NCBI GenBank assembly: GCA_018396695.1 | Contig: JAGTQU010000001.1 | Span: forward strand, 64,117 to 128,116 | From: Candidatus Bathyarchaeota archaeon | GTDB taxonomy: Archaea > Thermoproteota > Bathyarchaeia > TCS64 | Length of the DNA stretch: 64,000 nucleotides | Reading direction: 5' to 3' | Shown here: positions 17,732-27,606 of the stretch, piece by piece | Layout: each line of letters begins with the position of its first letter | Position numbering within the stretch: the first letter of the stretch is position 1 | Translations under genes and position numbers: made by a program | Notes under the pieces: generated by a model | The model's database searches: none | The model's input: the letters and a program-made list of their open reading frames with translations, nothing else | What the model was told of the DNA's origin: nothing

Positions 17732-19800
17732 CTCTTCAGAATTATGTTGTCATACGCATCGATCACTGCACTCCAATCTGGATATATAACTGAAGTTGAA
17801 TCGTATTGTTCGACTATGGCTGGTCCATTAATCTCGCATCCTGTAGTAAGTTGACCCCTTTCATAGATAGGAGTCTCCACCCACGATTCTAAGCCCTCGA
17901 AGAAGACTCTCCTCTCCTCTTTTTTCTGCGTCCGCCTCTTGGTAAGTTTCTTTCTCAGGAGAGGCTTAGGTATCTCTCCTATAGCTCTTACTCTTATAGA
18001 GACTATCTCTACTTTTTCCGACTTCATGGAATACCCATAAACATCTCTATGCTTGCTGTGAAAGTCAGCAATCGCTGAGTCAAGTGCATCAGAGCTGAAG
18101 GGTTTTTGCGCATCAACCGTTAACTCGTAGGATTGTCCAAGATATCTGAGATCAATCATCCTCAGGAATCGCATCCGATCTGGTTCAATGCCTTCACTGG
18201 AGAGGGTCATTCTCCCCTCCTCCTCCATCTTTAGGAAAGAGTTTTCAATTAAGTCTATCTCCAACTCGTCAACGGTTTTCATAATCCCTTTCACAAAGTC
18301 GTGGAAAAAGTCAGAGGCTAGTAATCCGAGAGCTGAGAACATTCCAGGGTTAGGCGGGATAACGATTTTTTTTATCCGAAGCTCTTCAGCGAGGGCGCAG
18401 GCGTGCATAGGACCGGCTCCTCCGAAGACTATTAAAGTGAATCTTCTAGGATCGAATCCTCTTTCAACTGAGACTATCCTAAGAATCTTAGCCATCATAG
18501 AATTCGCTATCCGTATGACGCTTTCAGCCGCATCCTCCACGCTTACGCTCAGCTTCTCCCCGAGACTCTCGAAAGCTAGCCTCGAATAATCTGGAAATAT
18601 TTGCATCTTGCCTCCTAAGAGCACTCTTTGATTCAATCTTCCAAGTATTAGGTTAGCGTCTGTGATCGTAGGTTGAGTGTTTCCATGACCATAGCAAGCT
18701 GGTCCTGGATATGCTCCGGCGCTTAAAGGACCGACTTTTAGAACCCCGGCCTCATCGACTGATGCTATTGTTCCTCCCCCTGCACTACACTCCGCAAGGT
18801 CGATGAAAGGTAGGCGTACAGGGTATCCGCTCCCTTTTACAAGTCTACCCATGTGTACTTTCCCAGCGACCTCGTAGTCAGAGACGATCTCAGGTTTAAG
18901 TTTACATATAGTCCCAGCCTTCGCAGTCGTCCCACCCATGTCAAAGCTGATGATACTCTCTTCGCCTATGAGCCCTCCCAGCCAAGCTGAAGCGATAACT
19001 CCTGCAGCTGGGCCAGACTCAACGATCGATGATGGTTTACGGGATGCGACTTCAGCGGTGGCGAGTCCACCATTCGACTGCATAACGAAAAGAGGTGCTT
19101 CAAGCCCTATTTCTTTAAGGCTTGAACACAACCGTGAAAGGTAAGAGTCGATGATAGGCATTAAAACAGCGTTAACAATCGCCGTGCTAAACCTCTCGTA
19201 CTCACGGTACTCGTTGGAGATGTTGCTTGAAGCTGAGACATAGAACTTCTCAAATCTATTCGCCACCCGTCCAGACGCCTCTATTTCATGTTTCTGGTTG
19301 GCGTACGAGTTTAGAAAACCGATGGCAACGCTGACAACCCCTTCTTTTTGAATGTCCTCTAAGATCTCGTCAAGTTCTTTTAGATTTAGAGGGGTTAAGA
19401 CTCGCCCCATGTGATCTATCCTCTCTTCAACCTCATATCTGTGTCTCCGCTCGACAAGCTGAGGCGGTCGTTTAAAGAATAGGTTATAGACTTCGGCGCG
19501 CCTCTGCCTCCCGATTTCTAATAGATCCCTAAAGCCTCGAGTGGTGATGAATGCTGTTTTTTTAAGCTCAAGATCTATTTGACCAAAAAGCGCGTTCGTC
19601 CCTATCGTTGTGGCATGTACTATCATTCGTACAGGCTTATCATTATTGCTTTCAAGAAACGTTTTAAGAGCCTTTAACACTCCATCGCTCGGGTCTCTTG
19701 GAACGGAGGGTATCTTAAGGTTAAAATACTTCCCGATCGACTCGTCGAAAGCTACGAGATCGGTGAAAGTGCCACCAACATCTATGCCTATCCTGATCAA
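17728..19800 (-). CDS. hyuA: HyuA: ATP-dependent hydantoinase/oxoprolinase A-type subunit
   Basis: A 690-residue HyuA protein. The N-terminus IGIDVGGTFTDLVAFD is the first phosphate-binding loop of the actin-like ATPase fold. The second lies at SFDMGGTTAKAG (about 284-295), and FGGAGPMHAC comes later (about 456-465). It supplies ATP-driven substrate activation for HyuB, its partner directly downstream. No dedicated regulator or carbamoylase adjoins; the convergent MFS gene could be a transporter for the substrate, but that is only a guess from position. Confidence 0.94.
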   Translation of the reverse strand: MIRIGIDVGGTFTDLVAFDESIGKYFNLKIPSVPRDPSDGVLKALKTFLESNNDKPVRMIVHATTIGTNALFGQIDLELKKTAFITTRGFRDLLEIGRQRRAEVYNLFFKRPPQLVERRHRYEVEERIDHMGRVLTPLNLKELDEILEDIQKEGVVSVAIGFLNSYANQKHEIEASGRVANRFEKFYVSASSNISNEYREYERFSTAIVNAVLMPIIDSYLSRLCSSLKEIGLEAPLFVMQSNGGLATAEVASRKPSSIVESGPAAGVIASAWLGGLIGEESIISFDMGGTTAKAGTICKLKPEIVSDYEVAGKVHMGRLVKGSGYPVRLPFIDLAECSAGGGTIASVDEAGVLKVGPLSAGAYPGPACYGHGNTQPTITDANLILGRLNQRVLLGGKMQIFPDYSRLAFESLGEKLSVSVEDAAESVIRIANSMMAKILRIVSVERGFDPRRFTLIVFGGAGPMHACALAEELRIKKIVIPPNPGMFSALGLLASDFFHDFVKGIMKTVDELEIDLIENSFLKMEEEGRMTLSSEGIEPDRMRFLRMIDLRYLGQSYELTVDAQKPFSSDALDSAIADFHSKHRDVYGYSMKSEKVEIVSIRVRAIGEIPKPLLRKKLTKRRTQKKEERRVFFEGLESWVETPIYERGQLTTGCEINGPAIVEQYDSTSVIYPDWSAVIDAYDNIILKR

Positions 19801-19853
19801 CTGAAACTCCTATAAGACAAACCTGAGAGTATAGTTAAAATGATTCTCCTCTT

Positions 19854-20303
19854 CTAGGACAGAGTTATATTATGAGCCTTCAAATCTGAATAGATCCTAT
19901 CTATAAACCTCCTTGTCCAAGGCATGATGCTAATAGAGTCTAGGTTATCCAGTGAGACCCACATCGCTTCTTGGGCATCCGTACAAGCCTTCAACTCTCC
20001 TCCTAAGAATTTACATAGGAACTCGAATAGCACGTAATGGAACCTGATCTTCCCTGACTCATCTCTTGTAATGGAGTCAAGTACTTTGAGCAGTTTGATC
20101 GGCTGGATCTCGATACCTGTTTCTTCCTTTACCTCCCTACACACAGCCTCTTCTATGGTTTCCCCCAACTCTACTACTCCTCCAGGTAACCCCCACACCC
20201 CCTTTGAAGGCTCATGCTCGCGTTTTACGAGTAGAATAGCCTCTTCCCTCACTATGATGGCCGCTACTCCAGGGATCGGCAAACTAGGGTACTCTCTATT
20301 CAT
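19854..20303 (-). CDS. Nudix hydrolase
   Basis: A 149-residue Nudix protein with a full box GGVVELGETIEEAVCREVKEE-TGI (about 41-64). It hydrolyses nucleoside diphosphates linked to another group, with ADP-ribose or oxidised nucleotides the common substrates. It lies 22 nt downstream of korC on the same strand and may be co-transcribed with the kor operon. Confidence 0.9.
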   Translation of the reverse strand: MNREYPSLPIPGVAAIIVREEAILLVKREHEPSKGVWGLPGGVVELGETIEEAVCREVKEETGIEIQPIKLLKVLDSITRDESGKIRFHYVLFEFLCKFLGGELKACTDAQEAMWVSLDNLDSISIMPWTRRFIDRIYSDLKAHNITLS

Positions 20304-20325
20304 TACTAATGCCTTTAGAACAAGT

Positions 20326-20859
20326 TTAGACTATGGAATACCCAGCTCTTACGGCTTTAATATTAATCTCTTGTAACGCTGGTCGGATTAGTTTTTTAAC
20401 GGTTTCTTCAAGTTTTTCAGGGTTTAACAGACCAATCTTCCTAATCAACGCCCCTAAGAAGACCATATTAGCGACGATTGGATTCCCCAGTGCAACTGCT
20501 GTTTCATTAGCTGGTATCTCGACCATGTATACATCCTTCCTGAAATCTTTATCAGTTAATTCAGATAAAAGTTGTTTTTCAACTAGGATTAACGCCCCCT
20601 TTCTAGCCCTTCCAATGAAGCTTCTGTATGCTGGCATAGACATTGCTATGATAACGTTCGCCTCATGGATTTCAAGGTCATAGATTTCCTCATCTGCCAC
20701 AATTACCTCCGACCTTGCGCTACCCCCCCTTGCCTCAGCACCGTAACTTCTAGTAGTAACAACTTCGTATCCTTCTCTGAAAAATGCTTCAGAGAGGAAT
20801 TCTCCAGCCGAGAGGACTCCTTGTCCACCTGTTCCAGAGATTATAATCCTAAACTCCAT
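20326..20859 (-). CDS. korC: 2-oxoacid:ferredoxin oxidoreductase gamma subunit
   Basis: The gamma subunit of a four-subunit 2-oxoacid:ferredoxin oxidoreductase. The N-terminal FRIIISGTGGQGVLSAGEFL and the TRSYGAEARGGSARSEVIV segment are diagnostic. The track ORF begins at GTG 20871; I prefer ATG 20859 (MEFRIIISG), which sits about 7 nt after a GGTGAG ribosome-binding site and gives the usual N-terminus. It overlaps the end of korB by 11 nt, suggesting translational coupling. Confidence 0.93.
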   Translation of the reverse strand: MEFRIIISGTGGQGVLSAGEFLSEAFFREGYEVVTTRSYGAEARGGSARSEVIVADEEIYDLEIHEANVIIAMSMPAYRSFIGRARKGALILVEKQLLSELTDKDFRKDVYMVEIPANETAVALGNPIVANMVFLGALIRKIGLLNPEKLEETVKKLIRPALQEINIKAVRAGYSIV

Positions 20860-21892
20860 AACGGTTCTCACCTACCCTCTCAATTATATTGTGTAGCGTC
20901 TTCACAAATTCAGGACGTTCACATTTTACGAAAACGCCTAACTCGATTTTTCCTTCAAGAGGGTCAGCAACTTTCTCTACGTCATCCAAATCCTTGAGGC
21001 TCCTCTTTACTTCTTCAACCCGCTCTGTATTGATCTTTATTATTCGTCCGAAAGCCATGTGATCAACGATTTTTAATTTGGGATGGAATCCAGATAGTTT
21101 TGTTTCAACGGATTTAAACACCGCTTCGGGAGTTTTCTTTGGAATCGCATAAAGATAATTGTTCTTCAAAGGTTGACCTCGTATATAAGTACTCTCCAGA
21201 AACATCTCGAGTATACGTTGAGGGGCCTCGGACGACGTTCCGCTTAAGCCGAACATTCTCCTCTGCTGCGTAGGACACTGGCTAAGGACTTCAATGAATG
21301 AGAACCCCTCATTCTGTAAAGCCTCTTTAATACTCTTCGTCAGCTCAATGACATGATATGTACTCCAGCGAGCCACATATGTTGCTCCTGCAGATGCAAC
21401 TAGGCTTGTTAAGTTGAAGGGGTTCTCAGGATTACCATATGGCGTAGTAGTAGTTAATCCTCCATAAAGCGTAGTCGGGGCTGTCTGTCCCCCCGTCATT
21501 CCATAATTCATATTATTCACAAGGATGGTCGTTATCTCAACGTTTCTGCGTGCAGCGTGTATTAGATGGTTTCCGCCTATCCCTGCCCCATCTCCATCTC
21601 CCGTAAACACCACAGTCTTTAGATTACGATTGTAAACCTTAGCCCCTGTAGCGAATGCAAGCGCCCTACCATGAGTGGTGTGAAGAGAGTCTCCAGAGAA
21701 ATAAGGGTTAGGAATCCAGGCTGAACATCCTATACCAGAGACACAAAGGACTCTTTCCTGGGGTATACTAAGATCATCTAAAGCCCTTACAAATGCGTTG
21801 AGTATAACACCGTTTCCACATCCTGGACAGAATCTAGTCGGTAGATGTCTAACAAATTTTTCTCTATAGTATCTCAGATTTTTAACAGTCAC
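20849..21892 (-). CDS. korB: 2-oxoacid:ferredoxin oxidoreductase beta subunit, with C-terminal extension
   Basis: The thiamine pyrophosphate-binding subunit. RFCPGCGNGVI (about 16-26) opens the fold, and the TPP/Mg signature is FTGDGDGAGIGGNHLIHAARRN ending in NNMNYGMTGGQ. The core resembles KorB of 2-oxoglutarate oxidoreductase. Residues from about 250 to 347 form an extra C-terminal domain (including MAFGRIIKINTERVEEVKRS) that the usual KorB of roughly 280-290 residues lacks. It overlaps korA by 4 nt (ATGA). Confidence 0.93.
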   Translation of the reverse strand: MTVKNLRYYREKFVRHLPTRFCPGCGNGVILNAFVRALDDLSIPQERVLCVSGIGCSAWIPNPYFSGDSLHTTHGRALAFATGAKVYNRNLKTVVFTGDGDGAGIGGNHLIHAARRNVEITTILVNNMNYGMTGGQTAPTTLYGGLTTTTPYGNPENPFNLTSLVASAGATYVARWSTYHVIELTKSIKEALQNEGFSFIEVLSQCPTQQRRMFGLSGTSSEAPQRILEMFLESTYIRGQPLKNNYLYAIPKKTPEAVFKSVETKLSGFHPKLKIVDHMAFGRIIKINTERVEEVKRSLKDLDDVEKVADPLEGKIELGVFVKCERPEFVKTLHNIIERVGENRYGV

Positions 21893-23019
21893 TGATAAGC
21901 CTCCATTATTGCTTTGTAGATTTCGTCAACTGAATGGAGTACCCCTCCAATCTTTGGAAGAGAGAGGACTTCAGAGCAGCCTCTTGAAGCCCTCTCAACC
22001 TCTCTGAGGATTTTTCCCGAGTTCATCTCCACAACTATCAGCTTCTCAGCCGCCTCAGCTAATCTGCGGATCTCCCTGTCAGGAAATGGCCAAAGAGTTC
22101 GCAATCTGAATAATCCTGCCTCTAAACCCCCTTTCCTCGCTTTCTTCACTGCCCCGAAGCTTGGCCTAGCAGTCGCGCCATATGAGATGACGACTATCTT
22201 TGGGTCTTCTAAGTAGTAGCCCACTGAGTCTGAGATCTCTGATTCGGCTTTCAATATTTTTTCTCTTATCCTTTTTACTAGCATCGCATGATATTTCGGA
22301 GACTCGTCTCTGAACCCGCTTTCTCTATGGGTTGAACCAGTGACAATAAGCCGATACCCTTCGCCAAAGAGTGGCATCTCAGGAACTCTACTCGGGTCAT
22401 CCGTTCCAAAGGGCATAGCTTCTCTACTTGAGCATCTTCTCCGATCCACAATCTCAACTTGTTCAGGTATAACTAGCTTTTCCATGATATGCCCTATTAC
22501 TCCATCCGCCATGAGTAAGACTGGGGTTCTAAATTTTTCAGCGAGATTGAATGCCCTTATCGTGAGGTCAAACATCTCTTGAACCGACCATGGGACCAAG
22601 GCTACTACTTCATAGTCGCCGTGCGCCCCATACTTGGCTTGATAAACATCCATTTGCGAAGGCATTGTAGCCTGACCTGTGGATGGCCCACTCCTCTGAA
22701 CGTCCACTACGACGCATGGTGTCTCAGTCATATGTGCATAGCTTATGCCCTCCTGCATTAGGCTGAAGCCCGGTCCTGAGGTTGCAGTCATGGCTTTAGC
22801 GCCAGCCCAAGACGCGCCTAAAACGGCACTTATGGAGGCGATCTCATCCTCCATTTGCAGGTAGAATCCTCCGACCTTTGGTAGTTCAATGGACATGTGA
22901 TGGGAGATCTCGTTGGCAGGAGTTATTGGATACCCTGCGAAGAAACGGCATCCCGCTCTGATGGCACCTTCCGCACATGCCACGTTACCCAAAACTAAAT
23001 GTTTTCCAGCTTTAAGCAT
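21889..23019 (-). CDS. korA: 2-oxoacid:ferredoxin oxidoreductase alpha subunit
   Basis: The alpha subunit. It begins with GNVACAEGAIRAGCRFFAGYPITPANEI (about 11-38), followed by QMEDEIASISAVLGAS and TSGPGFSLMQEG. These match KorA rather than pyruvate oxidoreductase, so 2-oxoglutarate is the likeliest substrate, giving succinyl-CoA and reduced ferredoxin; a branched-chain oxoacid cannot be excluded. Starts 2 nt after korD stops. Confidence 0.93.
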   Translation of the reverse strand: MLKAGKHLVLGNVACAEGAIRAGCRFFAGYPITPANEISHHMSIELPKVGGFYLQMEDEIASISAVLGASWAGAKAMTATSGPGFSLMQEGISYAHMTETPCVVVDVQRSGPSTGQATMPSQMDVYQAKYGAHGDYEVVALVPWSVQEMFDLTIRAFNLAEKFRTPVLLMADGVIGHIMEKLVIPEQVEIVDRRRCSSREAMPFGTDDPSRVPEMPLFGEGYRLIVTGSTHRESGFRDESPKYHAMLVKRIREKILKAESEISDSVGYYLEDPKIVVISYGATARPSFGAVKKARKGGLEAGLFRLRTLWPFPDREIRRLAEAAEKLIVVEMNSGKILREVERASRGCSEVLSLPKIGGVLHSVDEIYKAIMEAYQ

Positions 23020-23020
23020 A

Positions 23021-23257
23021 CTATTCCTCCACCGTTATACTAAATTCTGGGCAATATCGTTCACACATTCTGCAACCTAAGCATTCTCCGTTTAGGATCG
23101 GTAGAGTTCCGCCTAATAGCGTTCTTTTATTAGACTCTTTAAGGACTTTTCCCCCGAGTTTGTTGCAGATGTAGACGCACAGAGCACATCCTTTGCATAA
23201 CGATTCATCGATTAAGACCTTGAATTTCATCTTCCTACTTGGATTAGATATTGACAC
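23021..23257 (-). CDS. korD: Ferredoxin-type delta subunit of the 2-oxoacid oxidoreductase
   Basis: A 78-residue protein with two [4Fe-4S] motifs, CKGCALCVYIC (about 21-31) and CLGCRMCERYCP (about 59-70). It is the first gene of the korDABC operon and takes electrons from the catalytic subunits to free ferredoxin. The GTG start has AAGGAG about 9 nt upstream; an internal ATG (codon 10) also has a nearby AGGAAG, so the exact start is open. Confidence 0.92.
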   Translation of the reverse strand: MSISNPSRKMKFKVLIDESLCKGCALCVYICNKLGGKVLKESNKRTLLGGTLPILNGECLGCRMCERYCPEFSITVEE

Positions 23258-23364
23258 TCCTTTACTCTCCTTGAGATCATCTCTTCTTTAATACGAAGAC
23301 GTCTTTAATTTAAGCCTAACAATCTGTTAGATGTTTTAAGGTTAACACAATTATCATAGAGTTT

Positions 23365-24318
23365 CTATCTTTTCCTCATCTTATCGATAACCATTTTAGC
23401 TACGGAAGAGTCTTGGATCGCTAATCCTACACTCTTGAAAACTGTGAGCTTATCCCCATTCGTTCTACCTTTCTTAATGCCTAGTAGAATCTCACCAAGC
23501 TCTGCATATATGTGGTCTCTTGTTATCTTTCCTTCTCTAATTGGGATTAGAAGGTCCCCCGCCTCATCTAGCACAGCTTCTCGGCTATCGACGACTACCT
23601 TAGCGTCTTTGATTATCTCGCTATCGAGTTCTCTATGGTCAGGATAGAAGCTTCCAATTGCGTTAATGTGAACATCTTTGCTCAACCAATTTCTCCTAAC
23701 AACTGGAGTCTTTGACGTTGTAGCCGTCGCAATGATATCCGCATTCTCAACGGCCTCCTCACAATTTTCCGAAATATGGATATCTATGCCAAGCGTGCCT
23801 TCTAATTCTCTAGCGAAACACTCAATACGTTCCCGAGAGATGTCGAAGGCGTTAATCTTTTCAAGATTGAAAACCTCCGCCATAGCCCAAGCCTGCATTC
23901 TTCCTTGTACGCCACACCCGACCACTGCAGCAATCTTCGGGCTTCTAGGTGCTAAGCACCTAGAAGCGACCCCTGTGACGGCTCCTGTTCTAAGCGCTGT
24001 TAAGTATGTGGCATCCATCAGAGCCTCCATCACACCTGTCTCAGGGTCATTAACCACTATCCAAGCGGCTGTGGTTGGATATCCTCTTTTCCGGTTCTTA
24101 GGATATATTGAAATGATCTTTGTTGCGAGCGCGCCTGATTCTTCCAAGTAGGATGGCATGAGGGAAAGGCTGCCTCCAAATCTTTCAAGCATTATAGTCG
24201 AACGTGGAGGCATCTTTACAAAACCCTTAGCATATTCACGGAAGGCTTTCTCTACAATGTCAATAGCTTCGCGCATCGAAACATGCTTTTCAATATCCTC
24301 ATCGGAGATTATCAGCAT
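23365..24318 (-). CDS. Ornithine cyclodeaminase/mu-crystallin family NAD(P) oxidoreductase
   Basis: A 317-residue protein with the family's Rossmann motif VVGCGVQGRMQAWAM (about 132-146), the N-terminal KMPPRS catalytic-region motif (about 35-40) and VFKSVGLAIQD near the end. The family contains ornithine cyclodeaminase, alanine dehydrogenase and delta1-pyrroline-2-carboxylate reductase. The upstream neighbour, 90 nt away on the same strand, is a proline racemase-family gene. That pairing suggests pyrroline-2-carboxylate reduction to proline (inference from context). Confidence 0.88.
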   Translation of the reverse strand: MLIISDEDIEKHVSMREAIDIVEKAFREYAKGFVKMPPRSTIMLERFGGSLSLMPSYLEESGALATKIISIYPKNRKRGYPTTAAWIVVNDPETGVMEALMDATYLTALRTGAVTGVASRCLAPRSPKIAAVVGCGVQGRMQAWAMAEVFNLEKINAFDISRERIECFARELEGTLGIDIHISENCEEAVENADIIATATTSKTPVVRRNWLSKDVHINAIGSFYPDHRELDSEIIKDAKVVVDSREAVLDEAGDLLIPIREGKITRDHIYAELGEILLGIKKGRTNGDKLTVFKSVGLAIQDSSVAKMVIDKMRKR

Positions 24319-24408
24319 CTTCGATCAAAAATAGCTTCTTCTTCGTTAATAAAACATATTCTAATCCTTAGACGCTTTATCTTAGAAAAAGAAATAGAGT
24401 TTTAGGCT

Positions 24409-25410
24409 TTAGAAGAGGAATCCACCTTTAAGCGGGTCTTTCGGGTCGATAACTATCTGATTGAAGGCGACAATATACGCTGTAGCTGAAACCTCTGGAA
24501 GTATCCCTCGATACTTTCCGATATTGAATTCTTTTAGGATTCTGCCTCGATGAAGTGTACTTATGGTACTCTCCGCCACGAATTCGCCGCCTAACTTTAA
24601 TTCACCCTTCGCGTAAAGCGCAGCCATCCGGGCATTTGTACATGTGCCTGCAGGCGATCTACATGACTGTTTTGGACCGAATACATTCCAGTGGCGGGTA
24701 TGGGCTTCCTTTACAGATGGTTTAGTGTAGAAGGTTACAAGATCGAGAGTATTAAGCTGAGGATATTCTGGATGATCCATCCTATGCTTTTCAGCCAGTA
24801 TATTCCTTATCCTCCATCCTAGAGTGATCCATTCCTCTTTATTCTCGAGGGTGGGTACAAGATTTATTGTTGAAGGGTCTATGAAGGCGTACCAGAGACC
24901 TCCATAGGCTATATCGGCTTTTATAGTCCCGAGTTCCGGGATCTCCTCTTTAATAGCTCCTGTATAGAATGATGGAACACCCTGCATCGCAATAGATTTG
25001 GCTTCCCCATCCTCAACTAAAACCTTCGTCTTGACAAGCCCAGCGACGGTATCTAGAGTTATCTCGGTTACAGGTTCTTTTACCTCGATCATTCCAGTAT
25101 TCACAAGGACAGCCGAAACGCTGTATGTGCTGTCTCCGCACGCGCTGAAGTATCCATCAGTCCAGAGATAAATGACGCCTACGTCAGCTTCAGGCACGGT
25201 AGGTTCCGTCAAGACTGCTCCCAGGAGACCTGCCGAACCTCGTGGTTCCTTAAGAAGCGCAGGTCTTAGATAATCATAATGTTTCTGGAAGTAAGTTTGC
25301 TTCTCCTGCATCGTTGATCCTTTAAGTTTAGGTATTCCTCCAACGACTACTCTAGTAGCTTCTCCCGAAGAGTGAGTATCAATACAAGTAACAGTTCTCT
25401 CAAACCTCAA
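24409..25410 (-). CDS. Proline racemase/trans-3-hydroxyproline dehydratase family protein
   Basis: A 333-residue protein of the PF05544 family. The N-terminal CIDTHSSGEATRVVVGG is typical. The first catalytic Cys is present in FSACGDSTYSVS (about 92). The second catalytic position, Cys in racemases (SPCGTG) or Thr in trans-3-hydroxy-L-proline dehydratases (SPTG), is Ala here: CRSPAGTCTNARMA (about 254-267). So it should not be called a proline racemase; dehydratase or a new activity is possible. The ornithine cyclodeaminase-family neighbour could reduce a pyrroline product. Confidence 0.85.
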   Translation of the reverse strand: MRFERTVTCIDTHSSGEATRVVVGGIPKLKGSTMQEKQTYFQKHYDYLRPALLKEPRGSAGLLGAVLTEPTVPEADVGVIYLWTDGYFSACGDSTYSVSAVLVNTGMIEVKEPVTEITLDTVAGLVKTKVLVEDGEAKSIAMQGVPSFYTGAIKEEIPELGTIKADIAYGGLWYAFIDPSTINLVPTLENKEEWITLGWRIRNILAEKHRMDHPEYPQLNTLDLVTFYTKPSVKEAHTRHWNVFGPKQSCRSPAGTCTNARMAALYAKGELKLGGEFVAESTISTLHRGRILKEFNIGKYRGILPEVSATAYIVAFNQIVIDPKDPLKGGFLF

Positions 25411-25455
25411 CTATAGTCCCCAAATAAAGGTCTATTTGAATTAGCTATAAACCTT

Positions 25456-25650
25456 TTATGATCTATTTTTTGACTTCCTAATCTTTCTAAAGTATATCAA
25501 TATAGAAAACAAAGCAGGGAGATGAATTATAAAAAACTCGAAAAAGAGGTCTAGAAAAGAGAAGAAGAATCTCTGGGTCACGAATATGATTAGGGAGACA
25601 ACTATAAGGATCCATGAAGTAATCCTCCAAGATTCAGCTTCAGAAGACAT
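25456..25650 (-). CDS. Small two-helix membrane protein
   Basis: A 64-residue ORF with two hydrophobic segments (about 11-24 and 28-53) and a basic C-terminus (RKIRKSKNRS). No family recognised. It lies 46 nt downstream of rpoK on the same strand and may be co-transcribed with it. ATG start. Confidence 0.5.
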   Translation of the reverse strand: MSSEAESWRITSWILIVVSLIIFVTQRFFFSFLDLFFEFFIIHLPALFSILIYFRKIRKSKNRS

Positions 25651-25696
25651 TAGCCCAGCTTCTAATTCCTCTAAGACTCTTACAGCCTTTCCTGCC

Positions 25697-25942
25697 CTAC
25701 TTCTTCAGATCAAATAGAGAGATGTCTTGGTAAGTTCCATCTGGGAGCCTTCTACGGATTGTCATAGGAAGCACGTTCTCTTCAAGCTCCTTTAAAGCGA
25801 TATCGATCGGATCAGTCACTTCTTCAGGAAGCTCGACAAGTATCGGAGCGCCTAAGGATATTTGAAGCGCCCTGGCCCCCACTATCCGCGCCTTCTCAAA
25901 TCGGGTCAGTTTTGGAGGGCCTATTCTTATCTCTTTTGTCAA
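25697..25942 (-). CDS. rpoK: DNA-directed RNA polymerase subunit K (Rpb6/omega)
   Basis: The archaeal counterpart of eukaryotic Rpb6 and bacterial omega, needed for polymerase assembly. The core [20 protein letters not shown] and the basic patch [12 protein letters not shown] are diagnostic. The 81-residue length includes a short C-terminal tail. The start is TTG 25942. It lies 26 nt downstream of the thermosome gene on the same strand. Confidence 0.95.
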   Translation of the reverse strand: MTKEIRIGPPKLTRFEKARIVGARALQISLGAPILVELPEEVTDPIDIALKELEENVLPMTIRRRLPDGTYQDISLFDLKK

Positions 25943-25968
25943 TATTGAACCATCTTTTCATAGATTTG

Positions 25969-27606
25969 TTACATTGGGGGCATCTCGCCGCCTCCACCTG
26001 CAGGCGGTTTTGGAGGCGACGATTTAGCTGCAGCTATGATATCATCGATCTTTAATATCATCGTCGCAGCTTCAGTAGCGGATTTTATTATCTGAGTTTT
26101 AACTTGCGATGGTTCATAAATGTTCAAGTTCCACATATCTTCAAGTTTACCGTTTAATGGATCGACCCCAAACCATTTCTGCCCGTTTTCATGTTTTGAT
26201 TGTAACTCTGAGAGCGCATCAATCGGATCCATACCTGCGTTCTCGGCCAGTATAGTGGGTATGGCTAGTAAAGCCTCTGAAAACGCTTCGATGGCTAATC
26301 TCTGCCTGCCTGCCAACGATTCAGAGTATCTCTTTAATCTTCTAGCTACTTCGACCTCGGGGGCTCCTCCTCCAGCTAGTATTTTTGGCTCCTCCACAAC
26401 GTCTTTTACGACACTTAAAGCATCGTGGATCGACCTTTCCGCCTCATCTGTTATCCTCTCTGTTCCGCCCCGTATCAGAATGGATACGGCTTTAGGATTC
26501 TTACAACCTTCGACGAAAATCATTTTATCATCACCTATCTTTCGTTCCTCTACGAGTTCACAGTGCCCAAGATCGCTTTCTGAAAGCTCGTCGAGGCTCG
26601 TAGCTACCTTACCGCCCGTAGCTTTCGCTAGAGCCTCAATGTCACTCTTCTTGAGCCTTCGGGCAGCCATGATTTCATGTCTTGCTAGGAAGTGTTGAGC
26701 CATGTCGTCTATCCCTTTCTGACAGAATAGAACATTAGCCCCTGTTTTCTTTACCTTCTCCACCATATCGCGGAGCATCTCCTCTTCTTGGTCTAGGTAA
26801 GCCTGCATCTCGTCAGGGCTCTCGATGTGTATCTTAGAATCGAACTCGGTCTTCTCTATCTCCATTGAAGTGTTCAAGATCGCGATCTTAGCATTCCTAA
26901 CCATTTTTGGCATATCTGCATGAACGACTTCTTTATCGATTACTAATCCCTTAACAAGTTTTGTGTTTAAGAGGGCCCCGCCTGTCTTTTTCTCGATTTT
27001 AACCATATCGAGATCTACTTTGTATTTTCCCACCTCTTTTTCAGCTACTTGTAATATTGCATCCACTACAAGATCAGAGAGGTAGTCAGATACGCCTGCC
27101 GTGATTTTGCTTGCCATAGACGTTTTAGCTATCTTTTTGAGAATCTCTCTATTATCAGAATCAACCTTGACTGCGATCTCTTCAACATATTTTAAAGCCA
27201 GGTCTTTAGCCTCTCTATACCCGTCGATGATGATTGTTGGATGGATCTTTTTATCTATCAGCTCCTCCGCTTTTGATAAGAGTTCTCCTGTGAGGACCAC
27301 TGCACTCGTCGTACCATCTCCTACTTCATCGTCCTGTGTTTTAGCTACCTCAACCATCATTTTAGCTGCTGGATGCTGCACATCCATCTCTTTTAGCATG
27401 GTTGCGCCATCATTTGTAATGGTTACGTCTCCAAAGGAGTCAACAAGCATCTTATCCATACCCTTCGGGCCAAGCGATGTCTTCAAAATTTCATAGATCG
27501 CTTTAGCAGCCATTATATTTACGCTTCTAGCCTCACTCCCCCGGCTGCGTTCAGTGTCCTTCTTAAGGATCAGGATTGGCTGACCTGAAAGCTCAGGTGC
27601 ACTCAT
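25969..27606 (-). CDS. ths: Thermosome (group II chaperonin) subunit
   Basis: A 545-residue chaperonin subunit that folds proteins in an ATP-driven double ring in the cytosol. It has the [11 protein letters not shown] segment (about 47-57), [14 protein letters not shown] with the ATP-binding GDGTT motif (about 91-104), and [13 protein letters not shown]. It ends with the flexible GGGGEMPPM tail. Its upstream gene is divergent; rpoK follows downstream. Confidence 0.97.
   Translation of the reverse strand: MSAPELSGQPILILKKDTERSRGSEARSVNIMAAKAIYEILKTSLGPKGMDKMLVDSFGDVTITNDGATMLKEMDVQHPAAKMMVEVAKTQDDEVGDGTTSAVVLTGELLSKAEELIDKKIHPTIIIDGYREAKDLALKYVEEIAVKVDSDNREILKKIAKTSMASKITAGVSDYLSDLVVDAILQVAEKEVGKYKVDLDMVKIEKKTGGALLNTKLVKGLVIDKEVVHADMPKMVRNAKIAILNTSMEIEKTEFDSKIHIESPDEMQAYLDQEEEMLRDMVEKVKKTGANVLFCQKGIDDMAQHFLARHEIMAARRLKKSDIEALAKATGGKVATSLDELSESDLGHCELVEERKIGDDKMIFVEGCKNPKAVSILIRGGTERITDEAERSIHDALSVVKDVVEEPKILAGGGAPEVEVARRLKRYSESLAGRQRLAIEAFSEALLAIPTILAENAGMDPIDALSELQSKHENGQKWFGVDPLNGKLEDMWNLNIYEPSQVKTQIIKSATEAATMILKIDDIIAAAKSSPPKPPAGGGGEMPPM

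Noticed and set aside
24409-25410. Proline racemase
   Set aside because: The second catalytic Cys is absent; only the family name can be used.
26120-26698. 192-residue plus-strand ORF
   Set aside because: Antisense to the thermosome gene.
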